Shown: piece by piece, positions 1 to 7,810 of the stretch | Numbering within the stretch: the stretch's first letter is position 1 | Layout of the letters: the number at the start of each line of letters is the position of its first letter | Virus record (IMG/VR): IMGVR_UViG_3300046820_000462 | Coordinates: 1 to 44,033 of that record | Length of the DNA stretch: 44,033 nucleotides | DNA from: a virus | Direction: 5' to 3' (one strand) | Notes under the pieces: model-generated | The model's input: the letters and a program-made list of their open reading frames with translations, nothing else | The model's database searches: none | What the model was told of the DNA's origin: nothing | Made by a program: the position numbers and the translations under genes

Positions 1-2
1 GG

Positions 3-407
3 TATTATGTTTTTCTTAAGGACAGAACAAGATTTCCATTTAATGTGTTCATACATAAGTTTCTTAAATCAGATCCCGATGATGTGCATGATCACCCATG
101 GCCTTACGCTACTTTGATTCTCAAAGGCGGCTACTGGGAATGGATTCCACAGTTTGATAAAGAAGGTCGTAAGTTCGGAGAAATTGCACACTGGCGTGCT
201 CCTGGTCATTTCCGTATTTGCAAGGCTAACAGTTATCATCGTATTGAACTTGATCCAGAAGTTGAATGCTGGACTATGTTTATGCCAGGACCTCAGAAGC
301 GTGATTGGGGATTCCTAGTAAATAACCGTTGGATACACAACGAACACTACTTAGAAAGCAGGAAGAATAACAATGACAAACCCCTTGCTGGAATCTCCAG
401 GATTTAA
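3..407 (+). CDS. Cupin-like protein, 5' end outside window
   Basis: The reading frame is open to the left edge, so the N-terminus is missing. The visible 135 residues hold the small cupin pattern: DVHDHPWPY (two His for metal binding), a glycine turn LKGGYWEW, then SYHRIELD and CWTMFMPGPQKRDWGF. This combination is typical of short single-domain cupins of unknown role in phages and bacteria. An internal GTG at 45 is not needed as a start because the frame runs upstream. It overlaps the next gene by 35 nt and heads a block of oxygenase, PLP enzyme and amidinotransferase, so a role in the same small-molecule pathway is plausible but unproven. Confidence 0.75.
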   Translation, partial: YYVFLKDRTRFPFNVFIHKFLKSDPDDVHDHPWPYATLILKGGYWEWIPQFDKEGRKFGEIAHWRAPGHFRICKANSYHRIELDPEVECWTMFMPGPQKRDWGFLVNNRWIHNEHYLESRKNNNDKPLAGISRI

Positions 408-978
408 AAATTGGTTTAAAACTGGAGCAATTAAAACTAGTCTGCCGGTGACATGGTCGCCCGCAGACCTTTCTAACTTTAAATGGTTAGAAACTTATCA
501 AACACATGAAGTTCCTAAAGAAGATAAATGGAACACTCATGCCACAGACCTTAAACTTCAACTAGAAGATTTATACGCACAATGGCAAGTTCCAAAAGAA
601 CCTACTCTACATTATATGTGTCTAAGTCCAGAGTTAAGCACAGGACTACAAAAAGCCTACAATAGTTTTGACTACGGCAAAAAGCATTACAACTTTTTAA
701 AGATTACTCCAGGATATCTAAGTTTCTGGCACTTTGACAGTTATGCTACATTTATTCGAGAACACAACTTAGGTCCAGAGCATCAAAAGAAAATAGGTCG
801 TTCAGCAGTGATGTTAACTGACTGGAGTTTTGGACAAGTATTACAAATTGGTCGCAATGTTATCAGTGAATGGAATGCTGGTGATGTTTATACGTGGTAC
901 GGCGACACATGGCACGGTGCCGCAAACTTTGGCATTGAAGATTTCACTGTTATGCAGGTAACTCACTTAAATGGTTAA
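373..978 (+). CDS. Fe(II)/2-oxoglutarate oxygenase-like protein
   Basis: A 201-residue protein with the facial triad of a double-stranded beta-helix oxygenase: FWHFDSY gives H120 and D122, and GDTWHGAANFG gives the distal H181. The stretch before the distal His, WNAGDVYTW, matches the same place in the oxygenase-like proteins at 22856-23356 and 37778-38287, so the three look like distant paralogues. The substrate is unknown. It starts inside the cupin gene and overlaps the PLP enzyme gene by 8 nt, which implies translational coupling. Confidence 0.7.
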   Translation: MTNPLLESPGFKNWFKTGAIKTSLPVTWSPADLSNFKWLETYQTHEVPKEDKWNTHATDLKLQLEDLYAQWQVPKEPTLHYMCLSPELSTGLQKAYNSFDYGKKHYNFLKITPGYLSFWHFDSYATFIREHNLGPEHQKKIGRSAVMLTDWSFGQVLQIGRNVISEWNAGDVYTWYGDTWHGAANFGIEDFTVMQVTHLNG

Positions 979-1909
979 GATTACCTACGACCACAGAGAC
1001 AAACTTCTCGGTGGCGCATTTGCCATAGAAGATCCTAACTTTGTAAATGCACTTGTGTCCTACGATGCTTACAATGAACACACATTCTTTGGCAAATATA
1101 CCACTGACGAATTCTGTGAACAATATCTAGCATGGATTAAAAGTACAAGTCTAAGTAGATTCGTTGGCTTAGAAGATTTTAAACATCCTGTATTCAGTGC
1201 AGGTACTACAGAAGCCTTTGACAAGTTCTACATGAAGCATCACACACGTAGATTCCGTTGCTTCAAAGGCGAATACATGTATCATCAATTAGCATGGCGG
1301 AACAGTTGGCCTAATTGGAAATATCTAGAAGACGACCTTTTAGATAAAAACGATGCTGTAGTAATCAGTTTTCCATTTGCTGACACTGGAAATAAACATG
1401 AGTCATATGAATGGCTCATGGAAAAATGCACTGAACTACATATACCTGTTCTCATAGATTGTGCTTACTATGGTATCAGTTCGCACATGGTCTACGACTT
1501 TACCTATCCTTGTATCACAGATATTGCATTCAGTGTCAGCAAATACTTTCCCATCGCACACGCAAGAGTAGGCATGCGTTTGACAAGAATAAATGATGAC
1601 GACCCATTGTTTGTTTACCAGTATAGAAGTTACAATAACAAGTACGGTGCAAAACTAGGCAGTTATTTCTTGCAACAGTTTTCACCAGACTACATTACAG
1701 TCAACTACAAACACAAACAATTAGAGTTTGCTAGTCTGCTAGGACTAGAACCTTCTAATACTGTTATGTTTGCACTAGGAGATAGTAAGTGGCAAGAATA
1801 CAATCGTGGAGGCCCAACTAACAGATTGAGTTTCCACAAGTATCTACATCTAGATAAAGATGAATTCATAAAAATAATAAAGGAAGAATATGGCAATTTG
1901 CTCACATAA
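971..1909 (+). CDS. PLP-dependent fold-type-I aminotransferase-like enzyme
   Basis: A 312-residue protein with the core of a fold-type-I PLP enzyme: SAGTTEAF near residue 76 for phosphate binding, VLIDCAYYG with D163 for the pyridine nitrogen, and SVSKYFPIAHARVGMR with K191 as the likely Schiff-base lysine. It is shorter than standard class I/II aminotransferases (about 400 residues). It resembles the enzyme at 25494-26342 in layout (IDxAxxxxC or S, then S(V/L)SK). The last 20 nt overlap the amidinotransferase gene. Amination followed by amidination is the order used in guanidino-sugar synthesis. Decarboxylase or lyase activity cannot be excluded. Confidence 0.72.
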   Translation: MVKITYDHRDKLLGGAFAIEDPNFVNALVSYDAYNEHTFFGKYTTDEFCEQYLAWIKSTSLSRFVGLEDFKHPVFSAGTTEAFDKFYMKHHTRRFRCFKGEYMYHQLAWRNSWPNWKYLEDDLLDKNDAVVISFPFADTGNKHESYEWLMEKCTELHIPVLIDCAYYGISSHMVYDFTYPCITDIAFSVSKYFPIAHARVGMRLTRINDDDPLFVYQYRSYNNKYGAKLGSYFLQQFSPDYITVNYKHKQLEFASLLGLEPSNTVMFALGDSKWQEYNRGGPTNRLSFHKYLHLDKDEFIKIIKEEYGNLLT

Positions 1910-2948
1910 CGATTGGGATCCATTAGAGGAGATCATCGTAGGTACCGCAGACCACTCAATGTTGCCAACAATGAGTAGGGCAGTACAAGCGTTTAGTTAC
2001 GCAGAATACACATTAGAAGAATTACAAGTACTACAAGGTCCACATGACCAACGCATTCGTGATGAAGCAAATGAAGACTTAGAAACACTTGCAGACACAC
2101 TTCGTGGACTAGGTGTTAAAGTACACAGACCTAAGAGCGTTGATCACAGTAAAGAGTTCAGCAGTCCAGACTGGACTACAACTGGCTGGTATACATTCTG
2201 TCCACGTGATTTATTGTTGCCATTAGATAATTTAGTATTAGAAGCCGCAAGTCCAGGACGTTGCCGTCAATACGAAAGCCGTGCTTACTACGACTACTTA
2301 ACACAGCAAGTTGAGGAAGGTGTCGAATGGATCTCAGCACCTAAGCCTATTTTGCTAGACGACTTATATCAAGTAGAAGACCTAAGCAAGCCTACAGTTA
2401 AGAATCACGAAATTATCTGGGAAGCACCTAATGTTGTACGTTTAGGTAAAGACTTGTTGTATCAAGTTTCTAACACTGGAACACTTAAAGGTTATCAGTG
2501 GATGAAGAACATTGTCGAAAAGCGTGGTTACAAACTACACCTAGCAGAAGGCTTTTACTTCTTTGCACACTTTGATTCAACAGTTATTCCATTACGTCCA
2601 GGTTTGGTTATGTTTAACGGTGCAAGATTGCGTGAAGATCATTACCCACAGATTTTCAAAGACTGGGATAAAATCTGGATCACTCCAGATATGATGTATA
2701 CTGCACCTACAGAATTGCCCGGAGGTATTCCTCCTTGCAGTCCTTGGATTGGTATGAATATGCTGAGTGTTAATCCTAATCTTGTTATCATTGACAAAGA
2801 TCAAGATGTCATACGCAGAGTGTTAGACAAGCACGGTATTGAAACTATTGGCTTGCCACAACGTCAAGCACGTACAATGAGTGGCGGCTTCCATTGCCAA
2901 ACACTAGACGTTAAGCGTAAAGGAACTTTGGAGAGTTATTTTGAGTAA
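1890..2948 (+). CDS. Glycine amidinotransferase-like enzyme (AGAT/StrB1 family)
   Basis: At 352 residues it matches the family length. Family landmarks are visible: CPRD with D107, AHFDST with H227 (the catalytic His), and SGGFHCQTLDVKR with C336 as the nucleophile that carries the amidino group, ending in RKGTLESY as in animal AGAT. The Asp of the usual FDAAN/FDAAD motif is replaced: the site reads WEAPN with E178. This may alter or weaken activity. An AAGGAAG ribosome site precedes the ATG, which sits inside the PLP gene. Related copies lie at 36820-37803 and, more distantly, 29622-30791. Confidence 0.85.
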   Translation: MAICSHNDWDPLEEIIVGTADHSMLPTMSRAVQAFSYAEYTLEELQVLQGPHDQRIRDEANEDLETLADTLRGLGVKVHRPKSVDHSKEFSSPDWTTTGWYTFCPRDLLLPLDNLVLEAASPGRCRQYESRAYYDYLTQQVEEGVEWISAPKPILLDDLYQVEDLSKPTVKNHEIIWEAPNVVRLGKDLLYQVSNTGTLKGYQWMKNIVEKRGYKLHLAEGFYFFAHFDSTVIPLRPGLVMFNGARLREDHYPQIFKDWDKIWITPDMMYTAPTELPGGIPPCSPWIGMNMLSVNPNLVIIDKDQDVIRRVLDKHGIETIGLPQRQARTMSGGFHCQTLDVKRKGTLESYFE

Positions 2949-3345
2949 CTTTAATTATAAAGTAAATTACCCAACTGTATTAGGTGGAACTGGTGCTACA
3001 CTTGCGTCAAACGGCACTGTTACTTCTGGTGCTAGTTGGACCAGTTCAAGTACAAACTTTACTAATTCAAATGGCAAAGCCGTAATGACTATGCCCTACG
3101 GTGAGAATAAAGTTATTTTGGAAAAAGATGCGGCATTAGAAGTCAAGGGTAAAGTTGTTATTAATGGCATTGATTTAGAAGAACGGCTAAAGACCATTGA
3201 AAAAGTCTTGATGATTCCTGAAAGAGATGCTACAATGGAGGCTAAGTATCCGTCGCTAAAGAAAAAGTACGATGAATACGTAAATGCATTAGCCAAGTAT
3301 AGAACATTTGAAGCAATAAAAGGAGATAGTAATGGAACTTCATGA
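2941..3345 (+). CDS. Probable virion-associated protein with coiled C-terminal module
   Basis: A 134-residue protein starting at TTG, with GGAGAG upstream and an 8-nt overlap with the amidinotransferase stop. The N-terminal 50 residues are rich in Gly, Ser, Thr and Asn. The middle (KVILEKDAALEVKGKVVING) resembles the repeat strand of phage fibre or baseplate proteins. The C-terminal half (LEERLKTIEKVL..., then K/Y-rich) looks helical and recalls a module at the end of many marine myovirus structural proteins. It marks the change from enzymes to ordinary phage genes. The function is a guess from composition. Confidence 0.5.
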   Translation: MSNFNYKVNYPTVLGGTGATLASNGTVTSGASWTSSSTNFTNSNGKAVMTMPYGENKVILEKDAALEVKGKVVINGIDLEERLKTIEKVLMIPERDATMEAKYPSLKKKYDEYVNALAKYRTFEAIKGDSNGTS

Positions 3346-3565
3346 ATCAGTAGCGCACACACGCAAAGAAATGACTATTAAAGAAAGCAGTGGATTTCGT
3401 CTTCGCTTAGTTAAGCACGAAGTCATTAGTCCTAAAGGCTTGTTTAGTGTTGATCTAATCAACGAAGGTCTTAAAGAAGATGGCACAGTTAATCAATCTA
3501 GTGTCTACAACTTTTTCATGACCAAAGAAGAATTACAAGCATTAGCACACGGATTGACAGCATGA
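3332..3565 (+). CDS. Small hypothetical phage protein
   Basis: 77 residues, preceded by AAAGGAGA 6 nt before the ATG and overlapping the previous gene by 14 nt. The sequence is mixed alpha/beta with no motif I recognise. Its stop overlaps the next start (ATGA), so it is co-translated with the phosphoribosyltransferase. Confidence 0.65.
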   Translation: MELHESVAHTRKEMTIKESSGFRLRLVKHEVISPKGLFSVDLINEGLKEDGTVNQSSVYNFFMTKEELQALAHGLTA

Positions 3566-4089
3566 AGAAGGTCTACGTAAGTTGGAATGATGTACAGCGT
3601 CAGGTCCAAGAGTTAATTCGCCAGATGTGGATCGATGGCTGGACTCCCGACTACGTAGTAGGTATTACTAGAGGCGGGCTCACACCAGCCAACCTTATTA
3701 GTCAATACCTTGGACGTCCTATGGAAGCATTGAAGGTTAGTCTGCGTGACGAAACTTCTGCTCCCGAGTCTAATCTGTGGATGGCTGAAGATGCATTTAA
3801 CGGTAAGAAGATTCTTATCGTAGATGACATTAATGATAGCGGTGCTACTCTAAGTTGGATCAAAGAAGACTGGCCTAGTGGATGTTTCCCCGACAATGAT
3901 AAATGGCAAGACATTTGGAATAACAATGTTCGTGTTGCTGTACTCTACGATAACGAAGTTAGCACAAGTACTTTAAAAATAGACTATGCCGCCGAAGTCA
4001 TTAATAAATTTAATGACCCGCAATGGATTGTTTTTCCTTGGGAAGAATGGTGGCGCAAATGGAATCCGGAGGAACAACATTATGACTGA
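3562..4089 (+). CDS. Phosphoribosyltransferase-like protein
   Basis: A 175-residue type I phosphoribosyltransferase fold. The PRPP-binding loop is clear: ILIVDDINDSGAT at residues 84-96, preceded by the beta strand and GITRGGLTPA (35-43) that forms the pyrophosphate loop. This arrangement fits hypoxanthine/xanthine-type transferases, which salvage purine bases with PRPP. The long W-rich C-terminus is unusual and the base specificity cannot be read. It begins at an ATGA overlap with the gene before it and is followed by a HIT protein, so a nucleotide-salvage pair is likely. Confidence 0.8.
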   Translation: MKKVYVSWNDVQRQVQELIRQMWIDGWTPDYVVGITRGGLTPANLISQYLGRPMEALKVSLRDETSAPESNLWMAEDAFNGKKILIVDDINDSGATLSWIKEDWPSGCFPDNDKWQDIWNNNVRVAVLYDNEVSTSTLKIDYAAEVINKFNDPQWIVFPWEEWWRKWNPEEQHYD

Positions 4090-4456
4090 TCTTGAACAAG
4101 CACTCAATGAAGGTCGTGCAGTATGGACTGACCTTGCACACAAAACAGACAGCGTATGGGTATTCTATGACAAATATCCAGTAACAGAAGGCCATTTGTT
4201 GTTTGTACCAGCATACGAAAACTATGCCTGTGTTATGAAATGCTATGAAGCCGCATACAGTATGGGCATGGAAGGTGTCATTGCTGAACAGTGGGACGGA
4301 TTCAACGTTGGACAAAACTTCGGTGAAAGTGCTGGACAAACTGTAATGTATCCGCATATACACATGATTCCAAGACGCAAAGGCGACATGGAAGATCCGC
4401 GTGGAGGAGTACGGCATGTCATTCCTGAAAAAGGAAACTACCGAAAAGCAGTTTGA
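4082..4456 (+). CDS. HIT family protein (nucleotide hydrolase or transferase)
   Basis: 124 residues. The ATG at 4082 is chosen because GGAGGA lies 8 nt upstream; an upstream ATG at 3986 would add 32 residues that read through the phosphoribosyltransferase gene. The histidine triad region reads YPHIHMIPRR (residues 90-99). The first His of HxHxH is Tyr, and H92, H94 and the following PRRKGD...PRGGVR tail are kept, as in a subgroup of bacterial HIT proteins. HIT proteins act on nucleoside phosphoramidates and dinucleotides. The stop overlaps the next gene. Confidence 0.8.
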   Translation: MTDLEQALNEGRAVWTDLAHKTDSVWVFYDKYPVTEGHLLFVPAYENYACVMKCYEAAYSMGMEGVIAEQWDGFNVGQNFGESAGQTVMYPHIHMIPRRKGDMEDPRGGVRHVIPEKGNYRKAV

Positions 4457-4649
4457 CCATCACGTTCTAGTAGAATGGCACAGTCAAGGAAACTTATGGT
4501 GGAATGAAACTTGTGCTATGGTACTAGAAGTATTTGGACTGCCAGGTGACAGATTTGTATATACTCCACGTGAAGACTGTATGGTGTTTAAATTTGCTAC
4601 AGAAAAAGACGAAAAACTTTGCCGTATCTTATTAAGTGAAAGATTATAA
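4416..4649 (+). CDS. Small hypothetical protein
   Basis: 77 residues from the ATG at 4416, which has GGAGGAG 7 nt upstream. A GTG at 4401 in the same frame is a less likely start. The protein contains WHSQGNLWWNETCAMVLE and ends ...KLCRILLSERL. I recognise no family. It overlaps the HIT gene by 41 nt and shares one base with the next ATG. Confidence 0.6.
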   Translation: MSFLKKETTEKQFDHHVLVEWHSQGNLWWNETCAMVLEVFGLPGDRFVYTPREDCMVFKFATEKDEKLCRILLSERL

Positions 4650-5017
4650 TGGAAATTTTAATTGTACTGACCTTGCTGGTAACAAAACATTGCATTGTAG
4701 ACTTTCCACTGCAAACAAAATTTCAATACAGTAACAAAGGTACCTACGGACATCCCGGAGGCATACTACATGCAGGACTACATGGACTAGGCACATACCT
4801 GTGTCTGTTTGCATTTACTCCTATTGCTGTTTGGATGGCATTTGTCGATGCCGTTGTCCACTATCATATTGACTGGGCTAAAATGAATCTAAATAGTCGT
4901 TTAGGTTGGGGAGCAAACACACATGAACAATTTTGGTGGTTGCTAGGACTAGATCAATATCTTCATTACATAACTTATATTGGACTTACTGCATGGGCGT
5001 TTGGCGTAATTTCTTAA
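4649..5017 (+). CDS. DUF3307-like integral membrane protein
   Basis: 122 residues with three or four hydrophobic segments (about 1-14, 45-65, 98-120). The signature of this phage/bacterial family is seen: KHCIVDFPLQT near the start, GHPGGILHAGLHG in the middle, VHYHIDWAKMN, and FWWLLGLDQYLHYITYIG near the end. The His and Asp residues on the membrane helices suggest metal or proton binding, but the role is not known. The start codon overlaps the preceding TAA. Confidence 0.8.
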   Translation: MEILIVLTLLVTKHCIVDFPLQTKFQYSNKGTYGHPGGILHAGLHGLGTYLCLFAFTPIAVWMAFVDAVVHYHIDWAKMNLNSRLGWGANTHEQFWWLLGLDQYLHYITYIGLTAWAFGVIS

Positions 5018-5217
5018 TTGTACTAGCACTATTCATATGTGTCGCTATTTTAGTGAATAGCGATTTTGGTGCAAATGGACGGTACTATGATTGCAGAGAT
5101 GCACATTGGATGCCTGATGTACCTATGGAAGTCAAACGGCAATGTGCAGAACTATTCTACCAAGAATGGAAGCGTAAGCAGGAAGAAGAACGTGAAAGAA
5201 AGACTATAAGAACATGA
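4993..5217 (+). CDS. Small single-pass membrane protein
   Basis: 74 residues when started at the ATG at 4993. The frame is open further upstream, but that part lies within the DUF3307-like gene. Residues 5-22 (WRNFLIVLALFICVAILV) form one transmembrane segment, followed by a soluble part with two cysteines (YYDCRDAHW, KRQCAELF) and a charged KQEEERERK tail. The shape would suit a spanin or lysis accessory, but no specific motif supports that. Confidence 0.55.
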   Translation: MGVWRNFLIVLALFICVAILVNSDFGANGRYYDCRDAHWMPDVPMEVKRQCAELFYQEWKRKQEEERERKTIRT

Positions 5218-5507
5218 TATCATTTAACTTTAATCTACGCAACCCCTGGAGCAAAGAGTTTAAGAACTTATGGAGCACATTCTATGTAACTCCATTCAAA
5301 AATAAGTTTATCGAATTAGAGGTTTACAAAGATTCTAGCATAATATCGTTCAATTTAAATTGGACCATACAGCAAAGTCATGCAGGATTAGACTTTGAAA
5401 TTGGGTTGGCTGGTTATTGTATGCATTTTAATTTTTATGACAACCGTCATTGGAATCATGAAGAAGGCCGTTGGATGTTTTACACTGAAGAAAACGGTAA
5501 TCATTAA
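5214..5507 (+). CDS. Hypothetical phage protein, aromatic-rich
   Basis: 97 residues, start in an ATGA overlap with the previous stop. It is rich in Phe, Trp, Asn and His (NLRNPWSKEFKNLW; HFNFYDNRHWNHEEGRW) and predicted to be mostly beta. It recalls small proteins of unknown function common in marine T4-like phages. It is the last gene before a promoter. Confidence 0.6.
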   Translation: MISFNFNLRNPWSKEFKNLWSTFYVTPFKNKFIELEVYKDSSIISFNLNWTIQQSHAGLDFEIGLAGYCMHFNFYDNRHWNHEEGRWMFYTEENGNH

Positions 5508-5508
5508 T

Positions 5509-5538
5509 TTGACAAAAACCTAAATAAATCTATATAAT
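5509..5538 (+). promoter_or_regulatory. Sigma70-type promoter before folE
   Basis: Perfect -35 TTGACA (5509-5514), an 18-nt spacer and a perfect -10 TATAAT (5533-5538). Transcription would start near 5545. This is read by host RNA polymerase in T4-type phages at early times. Confidence 0.8.
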
Positions 5539-5543
5539 AACAC

Positions 5544-5561
5544 ATAGACATCCCCGTCTAT
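5544..5561 (+). promoter_or_regulatory. Leader hairpin at the predicted folE mRNA 5' end
   Basis: ATAGAC (5544-5549) and GTCTAT (5556-5561) pair perfectly around the loop ATCCCC. It sits at the expected transcription start and 4 nt before the CGGAG ribosome site, so it may protect the 5' end or tune translation. Confidence 0.5.
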
Positions 5562-5578
5562 AACTCGGAGAATTATAA

Positions 5579-6388
5579 TTGACAAAAGAATTTACACTCG
5601 ACCCCGTTATTAACGCAGACGTTAATAAAGATTTTAAACAAGACGAATATGTACAGGTAGAAACTCCTGTATATGTAAAAGCACCCCCAGCACCCCAAGA
5701 AAAAAATCTTGCACAAGCAATTCGCGAAAAAATGCGAGCAAACAAGAAACGTTTCTGGGCTGGTGATAATATCAGCGATTACATCAGCGAAGAAGATAAA
5801 GAACAACTAATCAAAGAAGCAACTAAAGCCTTTGAACAAGTTCTAGACACTTTGTTAATTGACAGAGAAACAGATCCTAATAGCCAAGGCACAGCAAAGC
5901 GTCTTGCTAAGATGTACTTTAACGAAATTATGGCAGGAAGATATGAACCAGCACCAGACGCAACCGCTTTCCCAAATGACTCGCAAGATCGATATGAAGG
6001 AATGCTTGTGGTGCGTAGTGAGTTACGTAGTATGTGTAGTCATCACCACCAACCTGTCAGTGGCGTTGCTTATATCGGGATTATTGCCGCTCAAAAACTC
6101 ATTGGCCTTAGCAAGTATACTCGCATTGCTCAGTGGTGTGCTCGTCGCGGTACACTACAAGAAGAACTTGCTAACGACATCGCTAGAGAAATCGAAAAAG
6201 CCACAGGTGCAAAAGACCTAGGTGTTTATATTCAAGCAGTACATGGTTGCTGTGAGAATCGCGGTATCATGGCACACTCTAGCCTAACTCAAACAACTGT
6301 TCTTAAAGGTGCTTTCAAAGACGACGGCAACACAAAGAAAGAGTTTTTTGACAACATCAAACTACAGCAAGAATTTGCTCCGAGGTAA
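5579..6388 (+). CDS. folE: GTP cyclohydrolase I (FolE)
   Basis: 269 residues, starting at TTG with CGGAG (5566-5570) 8 nt upstream. It converts GTP to 7,8-dihydroneopterin triphosphate, the entry to folate and to 7-deazaguanines. The catalytic zinc site is visible: C153 in SMCSHHHQPV with H155-H157, and C224 in VHGCCENRG. The catalytic core begins near residue 75. The first 70 residues are an extra N-terminal part absent from the 220-residue bacterial enzyme. With QueE downstream it may serve queuosine-type base synthesis, and with folA/thyA it may serve folate supply. Confidence 0.95.
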   Translation: MTKEFTLDPVINADVNKDFKQDEYVQVETPVYVKAPPAPQEKNLAQAIREKMRANKKRFWAGDNISDYISEEDKEQLIKEATKAFEQVLDTLLIDRETDPNSQGTAKRLAKMYFNEIMAGRYEPAPDATAFPNDSQDRYEGMLVVRSELRSMCSHHHQPVSGVAYIGIIAAQKLIGLSKYTRIAQWCARRGTLQEELANDIAREIEKATGAKDLGVYIQAVHGCCENRGIMAHSSLTQTTVLKGAFKDDGNTKKEFFDNIKLQQEFAPR

Positions 6389-6390
6389 TT

Positions 6391-6657
6391 ATGGGTGACG
6401 GTGGAAAAGGAAGTCGCCCAAGACCTTATAGTGTAGATCAAAAAACATTTGATTCTAATTGGGACAATATTTTTAAGAAGGATAAAGAAATGCAGGTAAG
6501 AGTAAAAGAAAACGCAGAAGAAATTGGTCGTTGCGGCTGTGGTCGTAGCCCAACTGGTAAGTGTATTGGCTGGCATGGTCTCACAGAAGAACAGTTCAAA
6601 GACGCTCTTGAAAAGTACATGACCAATCAACAAGACACCAAAGGCGATCCTGTATGA
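6391..6657 (+). CDS. Small protein with CDGSH-like cysteine motif
   Basis: 88 residues. The centre reads CGCGRSPTGKCIGWHGLT, with cysteines and His spaced as C-x-C-x2-S-x4-C-x-G-x-H. This closely resembles the 2Fe-2S motif of CDGSH proteins (C-x-C-x2-S/T-x3-P-x-C-D-G-S-H), with one residue fewer before the third Cys and IGW in place of DGS. A zinc site is the alternative. It starts 2 nt after the folE stop with GAGGT ahead and overlaps the next start. Confidence 0.6.
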   Translation: MGDGGKGSRPRPYSVDQKTFDSNWDNIFKKDKEMQVRVKENAEEIGRCGCGRSPTGKCIGWHGLTEEQFKDALEKYMTNQQDTKGDPV

Positions 6658-6959
6658 AATTCCTTGACAAGTGGCTTTATGGTAAGGTCCGCGACATGTG
6701 GGACAATAGACACAAATACGAAGAAGGACAAAAAATGAACACATTATCTGCAGGACTTGCAGTCGAACGTAGCAGGGCAGAAGGCGAAGGACGCATTACT
6801 TTTGAATTAAGTACCGCAGTGGGTGGTAAGATTCTTAATGTACGTCACTATGACGATCGTAAAGACAGGCACGACAGTCAAACTTATGTCATTCCAAGTG
6901 GAGAAGATGTGGGAGAGCGTGTTGCCAAAATTATCAATTTGGAATTATTTAAACAATGA
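6654..6959 (+). CDS. Hypothetical phage protein
   Basis: 101 residues in an ATGA overlap chain between the CDGSH-like protein and queE. An N-terminal charged helix (KWLYGKVRDMWDNRH) is followed by a beta-rich part (ITFELSTAVGGKILNVRHYDD) and a helical end. No known function; the position suggests it is always co-expressed with folE and queE. Confidence 0.6.
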   Translation: MKFLDKWLYGKVRDMWDNRHKYEEGQKMNTLSAGLAVERSRAEGEGRITFELSTAVGGKILNVRHYDDRKDRHDSQTYVIPSGEDVGERVAKIINLELFKQ

Positions 6960-7810
6960 GTAAATTAAAAGTCGCAGAACTATTTTACAGTATCCAAGGT
7001 GAAGGACGCTATATGGGCGTTCCTTCTATTTTCTTACGTACCTTTGGCTGTAATTTTAAATGTCAAGGTTTTGGCATGCCAAGGGGAGAATTAAGCAATG
7101 AAGTTGAAGTTATTGCAGAACGTATTGCAGAATTTAAAACGTATGAAGAACTTCCACTTGTATCTACTGGATGCGATTCATACGCTAGTTGGGATCCTCG
7201 TTTTAAACATCTTAGTCCTATGCTTGATACCTCTGCGGTGGCTGACGCTATTTGTGATATACTGCCTCACAAAACTTGGAAAGATGAACATCTAGTTATT
7301 ACAGGCGGTGAACCTTTACTAGGTTGGCAACGTGCTTATCCAGATTTGCTGAGTCATCCCAAGATGGCAGGCTTAAAAGAAATTACCTTTGAAACTAACG
7401 GAACACAGGAACTAAGTGAAGAATTTATAGAGTATCTAGTTCAATGGCAAATGCCTAATGTCGATTTCGACAGAGAGATTACATTCAGCGTAAGTGCCAA
7501 ACTTCCATGTAGTGGCGAAAAGTGGGAAGATGCTATTAAGCCAGAGATTGTTTGCAGATACGAAGATGTTGGTACAGCATATTTGAAGTTTGTTATTGCC
7601 ACTGAACAAGATTATGCGGATGCCGAATGTGCTATTGCCGCATATCGTTCAGCAGGATTCAAAGGGCATGTTTATCTAATGCCTGTGGGTGGTGTAGAAA
7701 GTGTCTATGCTCTTAACAATCGTCGTGTTGCGGAACTAGCGATGAAGAATGGCTTACGCTATAGCGATAGACTACAAGTTCCGCTATTTAAAAATGAGTG
7801 GGGAACATAA
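6956..7810 (+). CDS. queE: 7-carboxy-7-deazaguanine synthase, phage type (QueE)
   Basis: 284 residues, a radical SAM enzyme that turns 6-carboxytetrahydropterin into 7-carboxy-7-deazaguanine. The start AELFYSIQGEGRYMGVPSIF is the QueE signature, and ITGGEPLL (115-122) is the SAM-binding GGEP. Cluster cysteines are C32 and C36 in FGCNFKC, but the residue two places on is Gly (C-Q-G). The third Cys is probably C73 in STGCDSYASW, beyond a loop of about 36 residues. I recall this displaced pattern from other phage QueE-like proteins. folE lies in the same operon; no queD gene is present in the window. Confidence 0.9.
   Translation: MSKLKVAELFYSIQGEGRYMGVPSIFLRTFGCNFKCQGFGMPRGELSNEVEVIAERIAEFKTYEELPLVSTGCDSYASWDPRFKHLSPMLDTSAVADAICDILPHKTWKDEHLVITGGEPLLGWQRAYPDLLSHPKMAGLKEITFETNGTQELSEEFIEYLVQWQMPNVDFDREITFSVSAKLPCSGEKWEDAIKPEIVCRYEDVGTAYLKFVIATEQDYADAECAIAAYRSAGFKGHVYLMPVGGVESVYALNNRRVAELAMKNGLRYSDRLQVPLFKNEWGT

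Noticed and set aside
971-2948. Saxitoxin-like pathway (amidinotransferase plus PLP enzyme)
   Set aside because: The amidinotransferases look closer to StrB1/AGAT by motif, and no polyketide-synthase-like SxtA partner is present in the window.
3986-4081. Longer N-terminus for the HIT protein
   Set aside because: The added 32 residues lie inside the phosphoribosyltransferase gene, while GGAGGA stands at the right distance from the ATG at 4082.
4010-4417. Minus-strand frame of 135 codons
   Set aside because: Antisense shadow of the HIT gene, whose motifs and ribosome site are clear.
6289-6744. Minus-strand frame of 151 codons
   Set aside because: Antisense to folE and two following genes; the translation is Cys/Phe-rich without domain character.
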